Origin: Liolophura sinensis
Lineage: Eukaryota > Mollusca > Polyplacophora > Chitonida > Chitonidae
NCBI RefSeq assembly: GCF_032854445.1
Contig: NC_088299.1
Location: 15,743,608 to 15,807,607, forward strand
Length of the DNA: 64,000 bases
Reading direction: 5' to 3'
Of this stretch, positions 35,795 to 47,663 are shown in pieces. Under the pieces are notes generated by a model that worked only from the letters and a program-made list of their open reading frames with translations, was not told the DNA's origin and did not search any database. The number at the start of each line of letters is the position of its first letter. Positions within the stretch are counted from its first letter, which is position 1. Position numbers and translations under genes: made by a program.

Positions 35795-38613
35795 ATGGAA
35801 TTTACTACCATATTGCTGGAACTGGAATTTGTTGGCATCGTCCTATGTGCTATGTGGACTTTACACAATGTTCAGGGCGCTTGCGTGCCAGAGTGCAAAC
35901 GAGGCTTGTGTTTGAACGTGTCAGGGGAAAGCGGTTCCACGGATGTATGTGAGTGTGGTGTGTTTTATGAGGGACCTACATGCGGCTCTGTCAATCTGGA
36001 CAGACCAACTAAGGAAATAGGACCTACCTATATACAATTTTCCTGGGACAGGAATTTGTACTCAGGAAATATACCAAATCTAACTTCCTTTGTGTTTTTG
36101 ATTTACTTACGAGACTCTGCAAACGTCAGGAGGAACTACAAAATAAAAGAACCAACAGGTGACATTGCAAATGCTGCGCAGGTCACAGTTCCCTCCCTGA
36201 CTTCCGGCAGTGTTGCCTATGTGATATGCTTGATTCACAATTCAACTGACTTGGGAAATCTAACTGACAGTGCTTTTGCTCACCTGAACCATGAGACCAG
36301 GAAGAGTTGTCTTTCCTTTCGTACAGGTCATGATGAGAATGATCCGTACACAGAGTCCGCCATCTGGGTAGCCTGTGCCATGAGTATTGTCCTACTACTC
36401 ATTTTCATGGCGGGAGGTAAGTCTGATTTTGTTGTTGAAATATTAAAGGGATCAGCAAGTCGTCACCGATTGGCTGGCGTGGGAGAAAGTCCAGAGTGAG
36501 CTACCATGGCGACATGATATCTATAGTACTGTCGCCAGACGGAAGTTAAGTGCACGTGACGCTTTGAGAAACTTTAAGTTTGACACATTTGTTCTTGCGT
36601 GACAAAGACTTTAAGTTTGTCACATTTGTTCTTGCGTGACAAAGACTGTGTGATTTAGCCCAGAAAATTCTATCTCATCGATCAGCCAATCAGCATCAAT
36701 TCTGTATCCGTTCAAACCAACCACAATGTCCATAGTTTCCCTGTTCCGGGATAACTGTATTGATATGTCTATATTAATTCCAACAATGGCCTGGAATACA
36801 GAGGAATTGTTTATGATCAGTAGCAAATTTATTCCCGAGCTTGAATGTACTTTGGCATTCAGCTCCCGGGTTATACAGGCTCTTCCTGATCCACAAGCAA
36901 AGGAAACAACTCCAAACCTGTTCCAGGGATTAGAACCAGGTGGTGGCCAAGGCTTATCACCTAGTGACACAAACTTGTCTGGTCAAGCCAAGCTGATCGA
37001 CAGAAAAAAGGCCGAGCGTCTTCCACCAGTGACTCTCTGACTAATTAATAGAATGCGTTCAAATATATTAGTTACGCAAGAACATGTATGATAAGTAACA
37101 GAAAGCCAGTTACAAGAAATTCGGCAGCAATTACAGCAAATATGTGCAACAAAATATTTCTCATCTACGGTAATGTAAGATGCAAGAATCCAACATTTAT
37201 AACGGTATAATTACATAAAAATACACAACACAATATCGTCTTGATCGAGTTAGGCCTTAACGATCATCGCACCTGTTTAAGTATGTACATTTCAGGTTGC
37301 TCGACACATGGTGTGCAATCACCCCACTCTAGTGTCCCATTTGGTGTGCCTGCGCCCAGTTCAGTTTTGACAGCGGGCAAGGTCATAGTGTATGTAGGTG
37401 ATAGGAAATGTTTGGAAACTATAAAATTTTGATCTAAATAGTTAGGAATAAGCGGTGTTGTGTATTGTTTTCTTTGACAAAGATCCTCAATCCAAAGCCA
37501 TGTCGTACGGTTTTGTGGTTACTACCCTGTGCGGCACCCCAAAGCCCTTCTCTTCCTTACGGGCGTGTAAGGTCTAGATCTGAATAGAAACTGGAAACCG
37601 CGGTATTTCTATAAGGTTTGAATTTGGCCTAATAAGAGTAACATATTTTGAGCTCGTCATGACTCAATGTAAATGTGTGGATATACATGTTTCGCATAGT
37701 TCGCCATAGCTTTGGACTTATATTCCCGACAGCACGACGATATGTGGACATGCGATCGGGATTTGTTGAGAATTACCCACGATGCATTGCGAACATGGCT
37801 GGCTGTACGTACAAACATTGAAAATTGTCCGTTGATAGTTGTGGAGAAGAGGGAGAGTTGTTCATTTCTCGGTTTAAGTGACAGGCGGCCGACATATGCT
37901 TGGCCACTTAATTTGGTGCTGCAACTGTCATGTGATCAACGCTATTTAACTTACGCAATGATGTTTATGTATTTATATTTAATATCCTAGATAGTTAGGG
38001 TACCTTGCCCTAATATCTGTAGCAGTACATGCGACTCTGACAGTATTACTCCGTAAATACAAAGTTCCCCCTACAGTACATTTCCCACGAACGAAGATTC
38101 TCTGGGCATATTTTAAAGGTAATAAATAACTGACTATAGCCTTAAGAATTTCTCATAAGCGTTCACTTTAATGTATCGGTATCAGGTGACTAATTTGTAG
38201 TGGTGTATTGGTAACTGTCTCTTACTTTATGTTTCGGTCTTGCAGCAACTTGCGAATTGTCTTGGGTTTCCCTCGGGCTCTGTTCGGTTTCCACCTTAAC
38301 GCTAGCCGTGGTGGTATAAGTGAAATATTATTGAGTACGGCATAAAACACCAATGAAATAAATGAATAAAATTCTTTATGTTTCAGTTATATTTGAGTGC
38401 ACAAAGAACTCGGTGGGGAAGAAGATACGAAGGAGTTTACGTACAAGTTGGAGGCACGTGTTTCTTGATAGATATGCGGAGTCTAAACAGCGCGTGGCTC
38501 GCTCACAGCAGGCCAAGGAAACTGACAGAAAAGACTATTACAACTCTGGATTTACGGGTGCAGTGTCACATAGTCCGAAATCTGTGGATTCTAGGAACAA
38601 TGTATTTTATTGA
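35795..38613 (+). CDS. type I membrane protein: signal peptide, EGF-like, FN3-like, transmembrane, basic tail
   Basis: Two exons, 35795-36416 and 38387-38613, give 282 residues. The first ends GGA G|gtaag and the second starts after 'tatgtttcag' with TT ATA, so the phases (1/1) agree and the join codes for valine within the membrane helix. Residues 1-28 are a signal peptide. Residues 30-63 hold six cysteines in an EGF-like pattern (CVPECKRGLCLN, then CECGVFYEGPTC). Residues about 68-178 look like one fibronectin III domain (IQFSWD early; VTVPSLTSGSVAYVICLIHN late) with several N-x-S/T sites. A helix spans about 190-211, then KKIRRSLRTSWR marks the cytosolic side; the tail is about 65 residues. 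I chose Met 35795 because a signal peptide follows; an in-frame ATG at 35768 is possible, and a TGA lies just before it. EGF-FN3-TM recalls the juxtamembrane half of vasorin, but no leucine-rich repeats are present. Role: probably a cell-surface binding or adhesion protein. Confidence 0.8.
36565..36648. repeat. 40-bp tandem duplication in the EGF/FN3 gene intron
   Basis: Two copies of a unit of about 40 bp beginning 'actttaagtttg' and containing 'cacatttgttcttgcgtgac', differing at one or two bases. It is a recent duplication just downstream of exon 1. Confidence 0.85.
38235..38370 (+). mobile_element. SINE family A, 3' part
   Basis: The 3' half only: 'cagcaacttgcgaattgtc', 'gtttccaccttaacgctagc', 'ggtataagtgaaatatt' and 'cggcataaaacaccaatgaa' with an AAATGAATAA tail. 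It ends about 15 bp before the splice acceptor of the EGF/FN3 gene's last exon. Confidence 0.85.
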
Positions 38614-38912
38614 ATGTACTGGTTGTCTCTTGCACAGAGAGCGATTCCGTTACGCCAGTGCTATAGACGTATAAAATACGACTCCCACAAAATATAGATG
38701 TCTGTATGTTCACACGGTTATTTTTTAATTGGGTAGATTATACTTGGATGATGAAACACAACTGCAACCACTATTTCAAATAACTGATGAAATTATTGAA
38801 AACAGATCGAAACAATTTAGAAGATCATAGTGATATATGGATATGTATGGCGAAAGACTACTAATTTTCTCCGCATATAATATTGTTTTAGGTGATCTCT
38901 TGCTTTTAACCA

Positions 38913-38918
38913 AATAAA
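38913..38918 (+). promoter_or_regulatory. candidate poly(A) signal of the EGF/FN3 gene
   Basis: AATAAA followed within 15 bp by T-rich sequence, 300 bp after the stop codon at 38613. It is the first clear canonical signal downstream. Confidence 0.5.
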
Positions 38919-39406
38919 GTTTCTTTTGTTTAATTGAGAACTATATAATTTATTATTCAATTTTAAAGAGGAAGCGTTATAAATATTTTAACCCTTTTTA
39001 GTTAAGAATATGTTCTGAATATGTTCTGATATAAGTAATAACTAAATCAGTACTGCAAGCCTGTGTTCCTATATTCGGGATGTCGTGGTTTGCTAACACT
39101 AAGTCACCGTAGGCCTACATTGGCTAGCATTCAGATAAAGATACCTTTCTCATATAAATAGCAAAAGTAAATCTTTCATCCTGAAAGGAAGTGAGTTTCA
39201 AATGTTAAGCAACAACAAACATCAGTTTCTTGCCGCTTAACAATGAGTTGACGGGGGAGACAACCGATGGCCACTAAGCTGCTAACGTCTAAGCAGAGTT
39301 TTGTCCCTTGAGCTGAAATCCAGTTTCGATCGATACGTTTGTGACCACTGCACTGAGAGTCTGGAGTGAAATGAAAGCATCGCCACGTTTGTGCCATTTT
39401 GTGGCC

Positions 39407-39471
39407 ATGTTTAGTCAGATTTGCTACACAGACGCGGTGGTTGGAGCTTTCATGTCCTTAAACCAAAACAG
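39407..39471 (+). CDS. possible unassigned first coding exon
   Basis: An ATG in fair context (tggccATGt) opens MFSQICYTDAVVGAFMSLNQ and then meets a strong donor, 'aaacag|gtaagc', at 39472. The exon length is 65 bp, ending in phase 2. No partner exon is recognised downstream in the window, which is full of arrays. It could equally be chance. Confidence 0.25.
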
Positions 39472-39764
39472 GTAAGCTAGAAATTCATGAAAATAAACTT
39501 GGATCATGTTACGCTATGAGCGGAAATTACAGTAATAGAGGGCAGAACAACGCCACTTGTATTGGATAAGCTGTGTTTACGTTCAGATTTCACACATCAA
39601 ATATCCAGGATGGTGCAATTTATAACGATCATTCAGTTTTCACATGGACTTTTTTACTTGGGAAAAACACAAGATGACCATTTAAAAGGCTTAGGTAATT
39701 GAAAATAGAAGAGATTGCACTTTATTATAATTATGGGCAGGTACTTGGCATGTCCATTCGTTCC

Positions 39765-40290
39765 CTCTCCACCTACCCACCCCCATAATAAATCCACTAT
39801 CCATCCTGCTCACTCGACATGCTGATCTCTCCACCTCCATAATGAATTCACCGTCCGTCCAGCTCACTGGGCATACTGACCTCTTCACTGCATAATGAAT
39901 TCACCGTCCATCCAGCTCACTGGGCATACTGACCTCTTCACCTACTCCACCTCCATAATGAATCCACCATCCATCCTGCTTACTCGACATGCTGATCTCT
40001 CCACCTCCATAATGAATTCACCGTCCATCCAGCTCACTGGGCATACCGACCTCTTCACCTACTCCACCGCCATAATGAATCCACCATCCATCCTGCTTAC
40101 TCGACATGCTGATCTCTCCACCTCCATAATGAATTCACCATCCATCCAGCTCACTCGCCATATTGACCTATCCACCTAGTCCACCTATGTAATGAATCCA
40201 CCATCCATCCAGCTCACTTGCCATATTGACCTCTATACCCACCCCACCCCTAATGAATCCACCATCCAAGCAGCTTATTTGCCATATTTA
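39765..40290. repeat. minisatellite with alternating 54- and 61-bp units
   Basis: Units share 'cataatgaatycaccrtcca' + 'tcc...ctcac' + 'catrytgacctct'. Spacing between successive 'aatga' blocks alternates about 54 and 61 bp, with A-type ('gaattcaccgtcc', 'gggcatactgacc') and B-type ('gaatccaccatcc', 'cgacatgctgatc') units. This forms a higher-order repeat of about 115 bp. Frames across it are artefacts. A poly-A tract follows at 40306-40336. Confidence 0.9.
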
Positions 40291-40339
40291 CATCCTTGTC
40301 GTTCGTGAAAAAAAAAAGAAAAAAAAAAAAAAAAGGGCA

Positions 40340-41750
40340 AAGGTCACAAGCGCATCGTGTCGGTCATCACACGAACTTCATCAGCCGCCATGTTGAATGA
40401 CCGTTACTGTGTTCTGTGTCTGTTATTAATGTACATGTGTTCTCTCTGTCTATAACCATTTTAATTGTGTAAATATCCTTGGCTCAATGCCTCGCGTTCT
40501 ACGAGTGTATCTTTTTCTAAACGATGCCGAGTGCAGTGGACTCGATTGGAAAATGACAGGTAGGGAAGTTCGGCTGCTTTCAATGTGTGAGTTAAATTGT
40601 GGTTAATGTTGATGTCATGGTGTTCATTATTCAAGATTAACTCGGCGATATAAGGTAAAAATGAAATTAGGATTAAAGGAAACTTGTATTATATCAAACA
40701 GTTTTGACAATGTTGAAGATAGCCCTTTGGAAAACAAAATCGTGACCCGGTTCAGCTAATGGAAGAGTATACAGATATTTATAAAAGCTAAGCGAGGGAC
40801 TGTGCAATAGATCTGAGACATTGTCATTACTGTGTACTGGACCGTAAACGGACTGAAGAGAAATATATACCATCCACGTAACAACAGCACAAAGCACCAG
40901 AAATCATGACAAACGGCAAGACTGTTACACAGTCGTGTAACCCAAGATATAAAAGGCAGGTATATGCCTCTAAATGTTTTATGTGGGACACTATTGGTTA
41001 CATGGTTATTCAATAGGATAGGATAGGATAGGGAAATATATGTCAGTAATAATCCTAACGCCAGTATGAGGATTATTGACATTATATATTTGCATATCCT
41101 ATCACTGAGTAACCATGTAACGAATTCATCCTGCAAAGACTCATCAGTTCAGTGCAGAAGATCGATACATAGGTGAATCGCTTCAGCGATATGGCCATTG
41201 TTGGACTCCAACGAAGGGAGATAGCCTACTTAGCTGACACATTTGACGTCGTCTGGAGGATTCGATAATATATCTGTACCGCACGTGAGCCTCTTTGGGC
41301 AGTGAACTATAATGTTTTTCTTCCCTATAGATGTCTCAAATATATCATTGTTATGTACTTCCTGAACATACGGGCAATATATCAGGTAAAATCCATTACT
41401 AAAGGCAGGAATGATCACAAGAAGACATGATTAAATTACCATATGTGCCTGGACTTGAAAATTAGAGGTACACAGAAATCTCATTTGAAAGGTATTATAA
41501 CACTAAATAAAGACAAGCTTTTTTAAATAATACTTGCACGCTTAGCCCACATTTAATAAGAGAATGTGTTATTCCGTCAAGGTGTTGGGCAAGTTTATTT
41601 CTTTATCCAGACAATGTACTTTATTAAATTTTTCTCGAGGCATTTTCAATGTCAAAGAGTAACTGTGTTCATTAATAAAAACATATTACAAAACTAACCT
41701 TCAAAAGGAGACGGAGATTAACCGCATCTTTTATTCCTCTCATTATTACA
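40340..41750. other. no gene recognised
   Basis: Non-coding. It contains 'aggataggataggatag' near 41015-41032, and a YY1-like 'gccgccatgttg' at about 40384 that might mark a promoter, but no exon is visible. A minus-strand frame at 40756-41136 is hydrophobic but has no other support. Confidence 0.35.
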
Positions 41751-41754
41751 TCAG

Positions 41755-42712
41755 GGTATAAATGGTAAAGAGGTTCCTCCCAGACCATATCTTCTTAACT
41801 CGACTATGTCCTCCTTTGGGACAGCCAAGTAATACTCATTTATAATTGGGGTAAAGAGATGATCTTTGGGGCAACAAAAAAATACCCACTTGTATGACTA
41901 GGGTAAAGAGATTCCTCTCACGTCATATGCCCCTAACTCAACTATGTCCTCCCTTGGGAGGGCCAAAAAATACCCACTTATGACTGGGGTAAAGAGGTTC
42001 TTCTTAGGCCATATCTTGGTAACACGGCTATGTTCACATTTGGGTCAGCCCAAAATACCCACTTATGAGAGGGGTAAAGAGGTTCCGCCCAGGCCATACG
42101 TTGGTAACTCGGTTATGTCCACCTTTGAGGCAGACAAAAAGAATGCCCACTTATAACTAGAGTAAAGACGTCCATCCCAGGCCATATCCTCTTATCTAGG
42201 CTATGTCCACCTTTAAGACAGCCAATAAATGCCCACTTTTGACTGGGTAAAAAGATTCATTTTAAGACATATCCCGGTAACCCGGTTATGTCCCCCTTTG
42301 GGGCAACCTAAAAATACCCGCGTATGACCGGGGTAAAGATATTCCTCTCAGGCCATATCCTGTTAACTCGGCTATACCTCCCCTTGGGACAGCCAAAAAA
42401 TGCCCAGTTATAACTGTGGTAAAGAGGTTCCTCCCAGGCCATATCTTTGTAACTCGGCTATTTTCACCTTTGGGACAGCCAAAAAGAACGTCCACTTTTA
42501 ACTAGAGTAAAGAGATTTATCCTAAACCACACCCTGGTAACCCGGCTATTTATCCTAAACCACACCCTGGTAACCCGGCTATTTATCCTAAACCACACCC
42601 TGGTAACTCGGCTATTTATCCTAAACCACACCCTGGTAACCCGGCTATTTATCCTAAACCACACCCTGGTAACCCGGCTGTGTCCACCGTTGGGACAGCC
42701 AAAAACATGTGA
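41755..42712. repeat. 86-bp tandem array, block 1, about 10 units
   Basis: A diverged unit of about 84-88 bp runs through 'ggtaaagaggttcctcccag', 'gccatatcctggtaactcgg', 'ctatgtccacctttgggaca' and 'gccaaaaaatacccacttat'. Divergence between units is high, so this is an old array. Within it, 42515-42690 holds a younger 33-bp sub-array. Frames on either strand in this region are artefacts. Confidence 0.93.
42515..42690. repeat. 33-bp sub-array inside the 86-bp array, 5 copies
   Basis: 'atcctaaaccacaccctggt' + 'aacccggctattt' is repeated five times almost without change. It arose from a part of one 86-bp unit, so it is more recent than the array around it. Confidence 0.95.
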
Positions 42713-43000
42713 TATGGTCATACACTTGGATGAATATTTTACATATTATCCTGTCCCATAAAACCCATATTTTTTAACAATATTGAAGATCATGGTCGTG
42801 ATCCCAACCCTTTAATAAATTTTTTTTAGTCTTACTGTATCGAAACATATAAGTCAATAAACATGTTTACAATCCGCCGCATGTGGAGATCTCAATTCGA
42901 TCCCCAATTAAACACTTTCAAAAAGGTGTGAGAGACATAAAAACCACGCATTTTGTCAGTAAGATTTATTCTTACCAAGTTATTCAAAAGTCCTTATTTC
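42705..43000 (+). repeat. flank of array block 1, duplicated at 46145-46745
   Basis: 'acatgtgatatggtcataca', 'gaagatcatgg', 'ataagtca', 'aggtgtgagaga' and 'ttgtcagtaagatttattct' occur in the same order after both array blocks. The array and its right flank were therefore duplicated together. Confidence 0.85.
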
Positions 43001-43009
43001 TATAACTAT

Positions 43010-43385
43010 ATATTCACCTATATCTCCATTAATACTACAGACATCATACTTGGTGCAGTAATGATACTTAATGCGGGCTATCACGTCATGCCAATGATTC
43101 CTCATTCTGACACCAGGTGGCGCTTCTGTGAAAAGCAGTCTGGCCCATATCTCCATAAATACTGCACCTACAGACATCATACTTGGTACAATAATAACAC
43201 CTAATGCGAGATATAACATGATGCATGAAATTTCCGATTATGACACCAGGGGGAGCTTCTGTGAATAGTAGTCTGAATAGCAGTCTGGCCCATTTCTCCA
43301 TTTATATTACACCTACAGGCACTTAATTAACAGGCTATCAGGTGATGTCAATAACTCCCGATTCTAACACCAGGGAACGACGTGG
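43010..43385. repeat. about 125-145-bp tandem repeat, 3 units
   Basis: Three diverged units share 'catatctccattaatact', 'acagacatcatacttggt', 'gacaccagg' and 'agcttctgtgaa(t/a)ag'. The spacing between successive 'tctccat' blocks is about 125 and 145 bp. Minus-strand frames over it are repeat artefacts. Confidence 0.85.
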
Positions 43386-44120
43386 GATTACAGAGTTTTT
43401 TTTCTGATTGACTCTACTGGACTTGAGATAAATGTTAGATATGGAAGATTTGTTAAAGAGTGATGAAGGCTAGGGGAATTAAACCGGGAAACCCTATGTC
43501 CACTGTCAGCCATTTAGCAATTCTGTCTCCTTCTATCCTATTTAAAAAGGTATCTATTATTTTGTTTATTCCAGAGAAAATGTATTTTAATCGAACAATG
43601 TGTTACAGATAGATACACACAGATTCTAAGTGGTTCTTCGCCAGTCTAAAAAAATTGCTTGAGAAATCTTTAACGTCCGACGATAGGTGACATCACTCTA
43701 AATTGATGACCAAGGAGTAAATTCAACTGATGACTGGCTATGACGCCTGAACTGATATACCCTAATGTGAGGTCACACTGAAATGTTTACCGAATTCTCA
43801 AGACACGCACACAACTTCAAAAGTTTAACTCTGGTAGACTCAGACTCGACACTCTCAACACCATTTACAGCAAGCTGTGTAAACAGTACATGACTAACAG
43901 AGACAGCTCTTTATATGAGTGAATAGTTGGCCTGACATTGTCGTAACATTGGTTCAGTCTATACATGGCTATGTTTACAGTGTTTCGGGTATGCTTGCCG
44001 TATAATGCTCGCGTTTACCCTCATCAGGACTTCACATCAGAGATATATAAGATAGAATATGCCATAGTAGTAATTAGGATTTACTTAGGATTTTATCTAG
44101 GTTTTTACCTCTTGTAACTT
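43386..44120. other. no gene recognised
   Basis: Non-coding sequence between the two 86-bp array blocks. Confidence 0.4.
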
Positions 44121-44124
44121 CAGG

Positions 44125-46145
44125 CTGGGTAAAGGCATTCATCTTAGCCAAAAAATACCCACTTATAACTGGGGTAAAGAGGTTCCTCCCGGACCATAAC
44201 CTGGAAACTTGGCTATGTCCACCTTTAGGAGAGCTAAAAATATTAACTTATGACTGGGTAGAAAGATTCATCTTAAGTGATATCCAGGTAACTGGGCTAT
44301 ATCCCCCTTTAAGAGAACCACAAAATACCCACATGACTGGGTAAAGAGATTCATCTTAGGCAATATCCTTGCAACGCGGCTATATGCGCCCTTCCGAGAG
44401 CCAAAAATACCCACTTATAACTGGGGTAAAGAGATTTTTCCCAGGTCGTTACTTGGTAACTCGGCTGTGTGCACCTCTTAGACAGCTAAAAAATACCCAT
44501 TTATAACCGGGGTGAAGTGGTTCCTTCTTAGCCACATCTTGGTCATTCGCCTTTGTCCACCTTGGGACAGCCAAAATTACCCACTTATGACAGGGCAAAG
44601 AGATTCAGCCCAGGCCATATCCTGGTAGAGGGCCATCGTTTCTCACATGGTTAGTGGGCTAGCACAGCGTAATGGCCCAGGAGACTCTCACCCATGTAGT
44701 CGCTGTGAGTTCAAGTTCAGCTCATGCTGGCTTTCTCTCCAACCGTAGTTGGGAAAGTCTGTCAGAAACGTGCAGATGGTCGTGGGTTTACCCCGGGCCC
44801 TGCCCGGATTCCTCCCACCATAATGCTGGCCGCCGTCGTACAAGTGAAATAGTCTTGAGTTCAGCGCAAAACACAAATCAAATAAATAAATAAATCATAT
44901 CCTGGTAACTCGGCTATATCCACGTTTGGTACAGCCAAAAATTACTCACTTACGAATGGGTAAAGAGATGTCTCCCAGGCCATATACTTTGAGACAACCA
45001 AGAAATACCCACTTATAATTGGGATAAAAGGTTCCCATGGCCACCTTTGGGACAGACAAACACCCTCCCCCCCCCCCCATATATGACTGGGTAAAGAGAT
45101 TTATCCCAGGCCATAGCCTCGAAACTCGTCTATGTCCCCCCTTTGGGAGAGCCCAAAAATACCCACTTAAGCCTGGGGAGAGAGATTCATCTTGGGGCAT
45201 ATCCAGGTAACTCGGCTAAGTCCCCCTTTTGGACACCCCAAAATACCCACTTGCGACTGGGTAAAGAGATTCGTCCCAGGCTATATCTTGGTAACTCGGC
45301 TATGTCCACCTTTTGGACAGTCCAAAAATAATCACTTATAATGGCGGTGAAGAGATTTATCCCTGGCCATATCCCGGTATCTGGGCTATGTCCCCCTTTG
45401 GGAGAGACAAAAAATATCAGCTTATGACAGGATAGGGAGATTCATCTCTGGCCATATCCAGGCAAATCGGCTATATCCACATTTGGTACAGCCAAAAATT
45501 ATTCACTTACGAACTGGCAAAGAGATGTCTCCCAGGCCATATACTTTGAGACAGTCAAAAAATACCCAATTATAACTGGGGTAAAGAGGTTCCTGCTAGT
45601 GCATGTCCCGGTACCTCGACTTTGTTCACCTTTGGGACAGCCCCCCCCCCCCCCCCTACACACACACACACACAGATATCATCCCAGGCCATGTCCTGGT
45701 CACTCGGGTATGTGGCCCTTTGGGACAGCCAAAGAATACCCACTTCTGACTGTGGTAAAAAAATTCATCCCAGGCCATATCCTGGTCACTCGGGTATGTC
45801 CCCCTTTGGGACAGCCAAAAAATATCCACTTATGGCTGTGGTAAAGAAATTCATTTCAGGCCATATCCCGGGAACCCGGCTATGTCCCCTTTTGGACACC
45901 CAAAATATACCCACTTATAAATGGGGTAAAGGGGTTCCTCCTAGGCCATATCCTCTTAACTCGGCTATATCTCACTTCGGGAGAGCCAAAAAAATACCCA
46001 CTTATAGTCATCCCATGCATTATTCAGGTAACTAGGCTATGTCCACTTTTGAATGAGCCAAAAAGAATATCCGCTAATAACTAAAGTAAAGAGATTCTTC
46101 CTAAACCATACTCTCGTAACTTGGCTATGTCCACCTCTTGGAAAG
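44125..46145. repeat. 86-bp tandem array, block 2, about 20 units
   Basis: Same unit family as block 1, in the same orientation, about twice as long. It is interrupted by one SINE (44628-44895). Poly-C runs near 45063-45078 and 45639-45655 and a short CA run at 45660-45674 have grown inside units. Confidence 0.93.
44616..44907 (+). mobile_element. SINE family A inserted into the 86-bp array
   Basis: The SINE at about 44628-44895 (eroded head, clear body, AAATAAATAAATAA tail) is bounded by perfect 12-bp duplications 'catatcctggta', which are themselves part of the array unit (44616-44627 and 44896-44907). The insertion therefore came after the array had formed. Confidence 0.95.
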
Positions 46146-46745
46146 CGAACAACATGTGATATGGTCATACACTTAGATGAATATGTTACATGTTATCTTG
46201 TCATATGAAACCCATATTTTAAAAAAGAAATAGAAGATCATGGAGATGATCCCACCCCATTTATAAAATCTTCGTTAAGTTTCTAGTGTATCCAAACATA
46301 TAAGTCAAGAAACATGCCTACTGTCCGCTGCAAGTGCACAACTCTATCCCACCCCACCATGATCCTCAAATAAACACTCTTAAATAGGTGTGAGAGATTC
46401 CGCGAGAGATAAGCCGGGGATTGTGTGAGCTATGAACTCACGTGTTATGGTTTATACTCCGATCATTATATTATCTGTAGGTCGCCATGACACATGTTAA
46501 TGCGATGGAGCCACATGTACCTGTGTAACACTTGTGTAATGAGCTCCACATTGTACACTTAACTTTACAGTGTTTTGCCCCCATAATAATAATCAACCAT
46601 GAACCCAGTCTCTGGTTTTGTTGTGTTTTTCGATGTTTCAGAAAGCAATGGGTGCAATGTAACTTTAGCACTGGTTGTTCTGTAGGCACATAGCGATATT
46701 ATATTTGTCAGTAAGTTTTATTCTTACCAAGTTGTTCAAAAGGAG
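46145..46745 (+). repeat. flank of array block 2, copy of 42705-43000 with about 300 extra bp
   Basis: Same markers as after block 1. Between 'aggtgtgagaga' and 'ttgtcagtaagttttattct' this copy has about 300 bp (46400-46700) absent from the other copy. This is either an insertion here or a deletion there. Confidence 0.8.
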
Positions 46746-47640
46746 TTAACCACGGCTGCATGAACTGCTGCAACGCCAAAGTATTCCACCACGAAAGACA
46801 AAAAAAAAACAGAAACATATCAACAGCATATATAAAGTGGTTCATGAAGGTGCCTGCAATATTACAGCCGACATTACCACTTGTTAGCTGAGTGTCTACC
46901 TTATGAGGGTACTGCAACGAAACGTTGAGTTCATATCGGAACTCGGTGTTTTATTTGAAAACCACATAATTTTAATATTCAAAACATAAACAAGACATAA
47001 TTTAAACATTCTTTGAGTTGATGCTCTTGTTATTTGCTATGTATACATGTCTATAAATGCAGATTGCAAAACCACTGCTAACACCAATGGCTGCTGTCTA
47101 TCCGATGCTTCCGAAGATATACGAAAGAAGTATGTTACAAATCTTTTGTTTACCGTAAAAAAAGGGAATAAAACAATAAAAAAAATTCATGCTGGTGACC
47201 ATCAAGTGGTAAGTTAACTGACTGGTGTCAAGAAAACCCTGTTGCAATAATAACAAATCAGTTTAATTTCACGTTAAACTTTCATTCTGAAATTCTCTTG
47301 AAGCCATAGCACACATTAAAAGGTAACTGATTAGTATTACTGATTGCTAATATACAGCGACACTGAACTTTGTCCCTCTTCGCATTTCGGGCATGTCGAT
47401 TGCATCAACTGCATAGACTTACAGCCCCAAAAATACTTCGTTCAGAAAATTTATGATTAATCGGTGTCACTGAGCAGTGAAGGTGCAGAGGGAGCGGTAC
47501 CACGTGATCTGTGATGTCGCTATAAGGTCGCAGTCTAGACGGCTGCCATCCGCTACCACAACAGAGCCATAAAGCAATTGAAATTATAAGAAGCCTGATA
47601 TCAGGGTATTTACGAGCGAACATTTAAATAATAAAGCAGA
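46746..47640. other. no gene recognised
   Basis: Non-coding upstream sequence of the WxxW gene region. Short frames only. Confidence 0.4.
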
Positions 47641-47663
47641 CTTGAAAATCCAGGGACGCGATA

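Noticed and set aside
39176-39397. Minus-strand 73-codon frame starting MAQTWRCFHF
   Set aside because: No domain, no splice partner, and chance length in this context.
40756-41136. Hydrophobic 126-codon minus-strand frame
   Set aside because: AT-rich sequence easily gives Leu/Ile/Tyr-rich frames. There is no family signature, and it overlaps a GGATA simple repeat.
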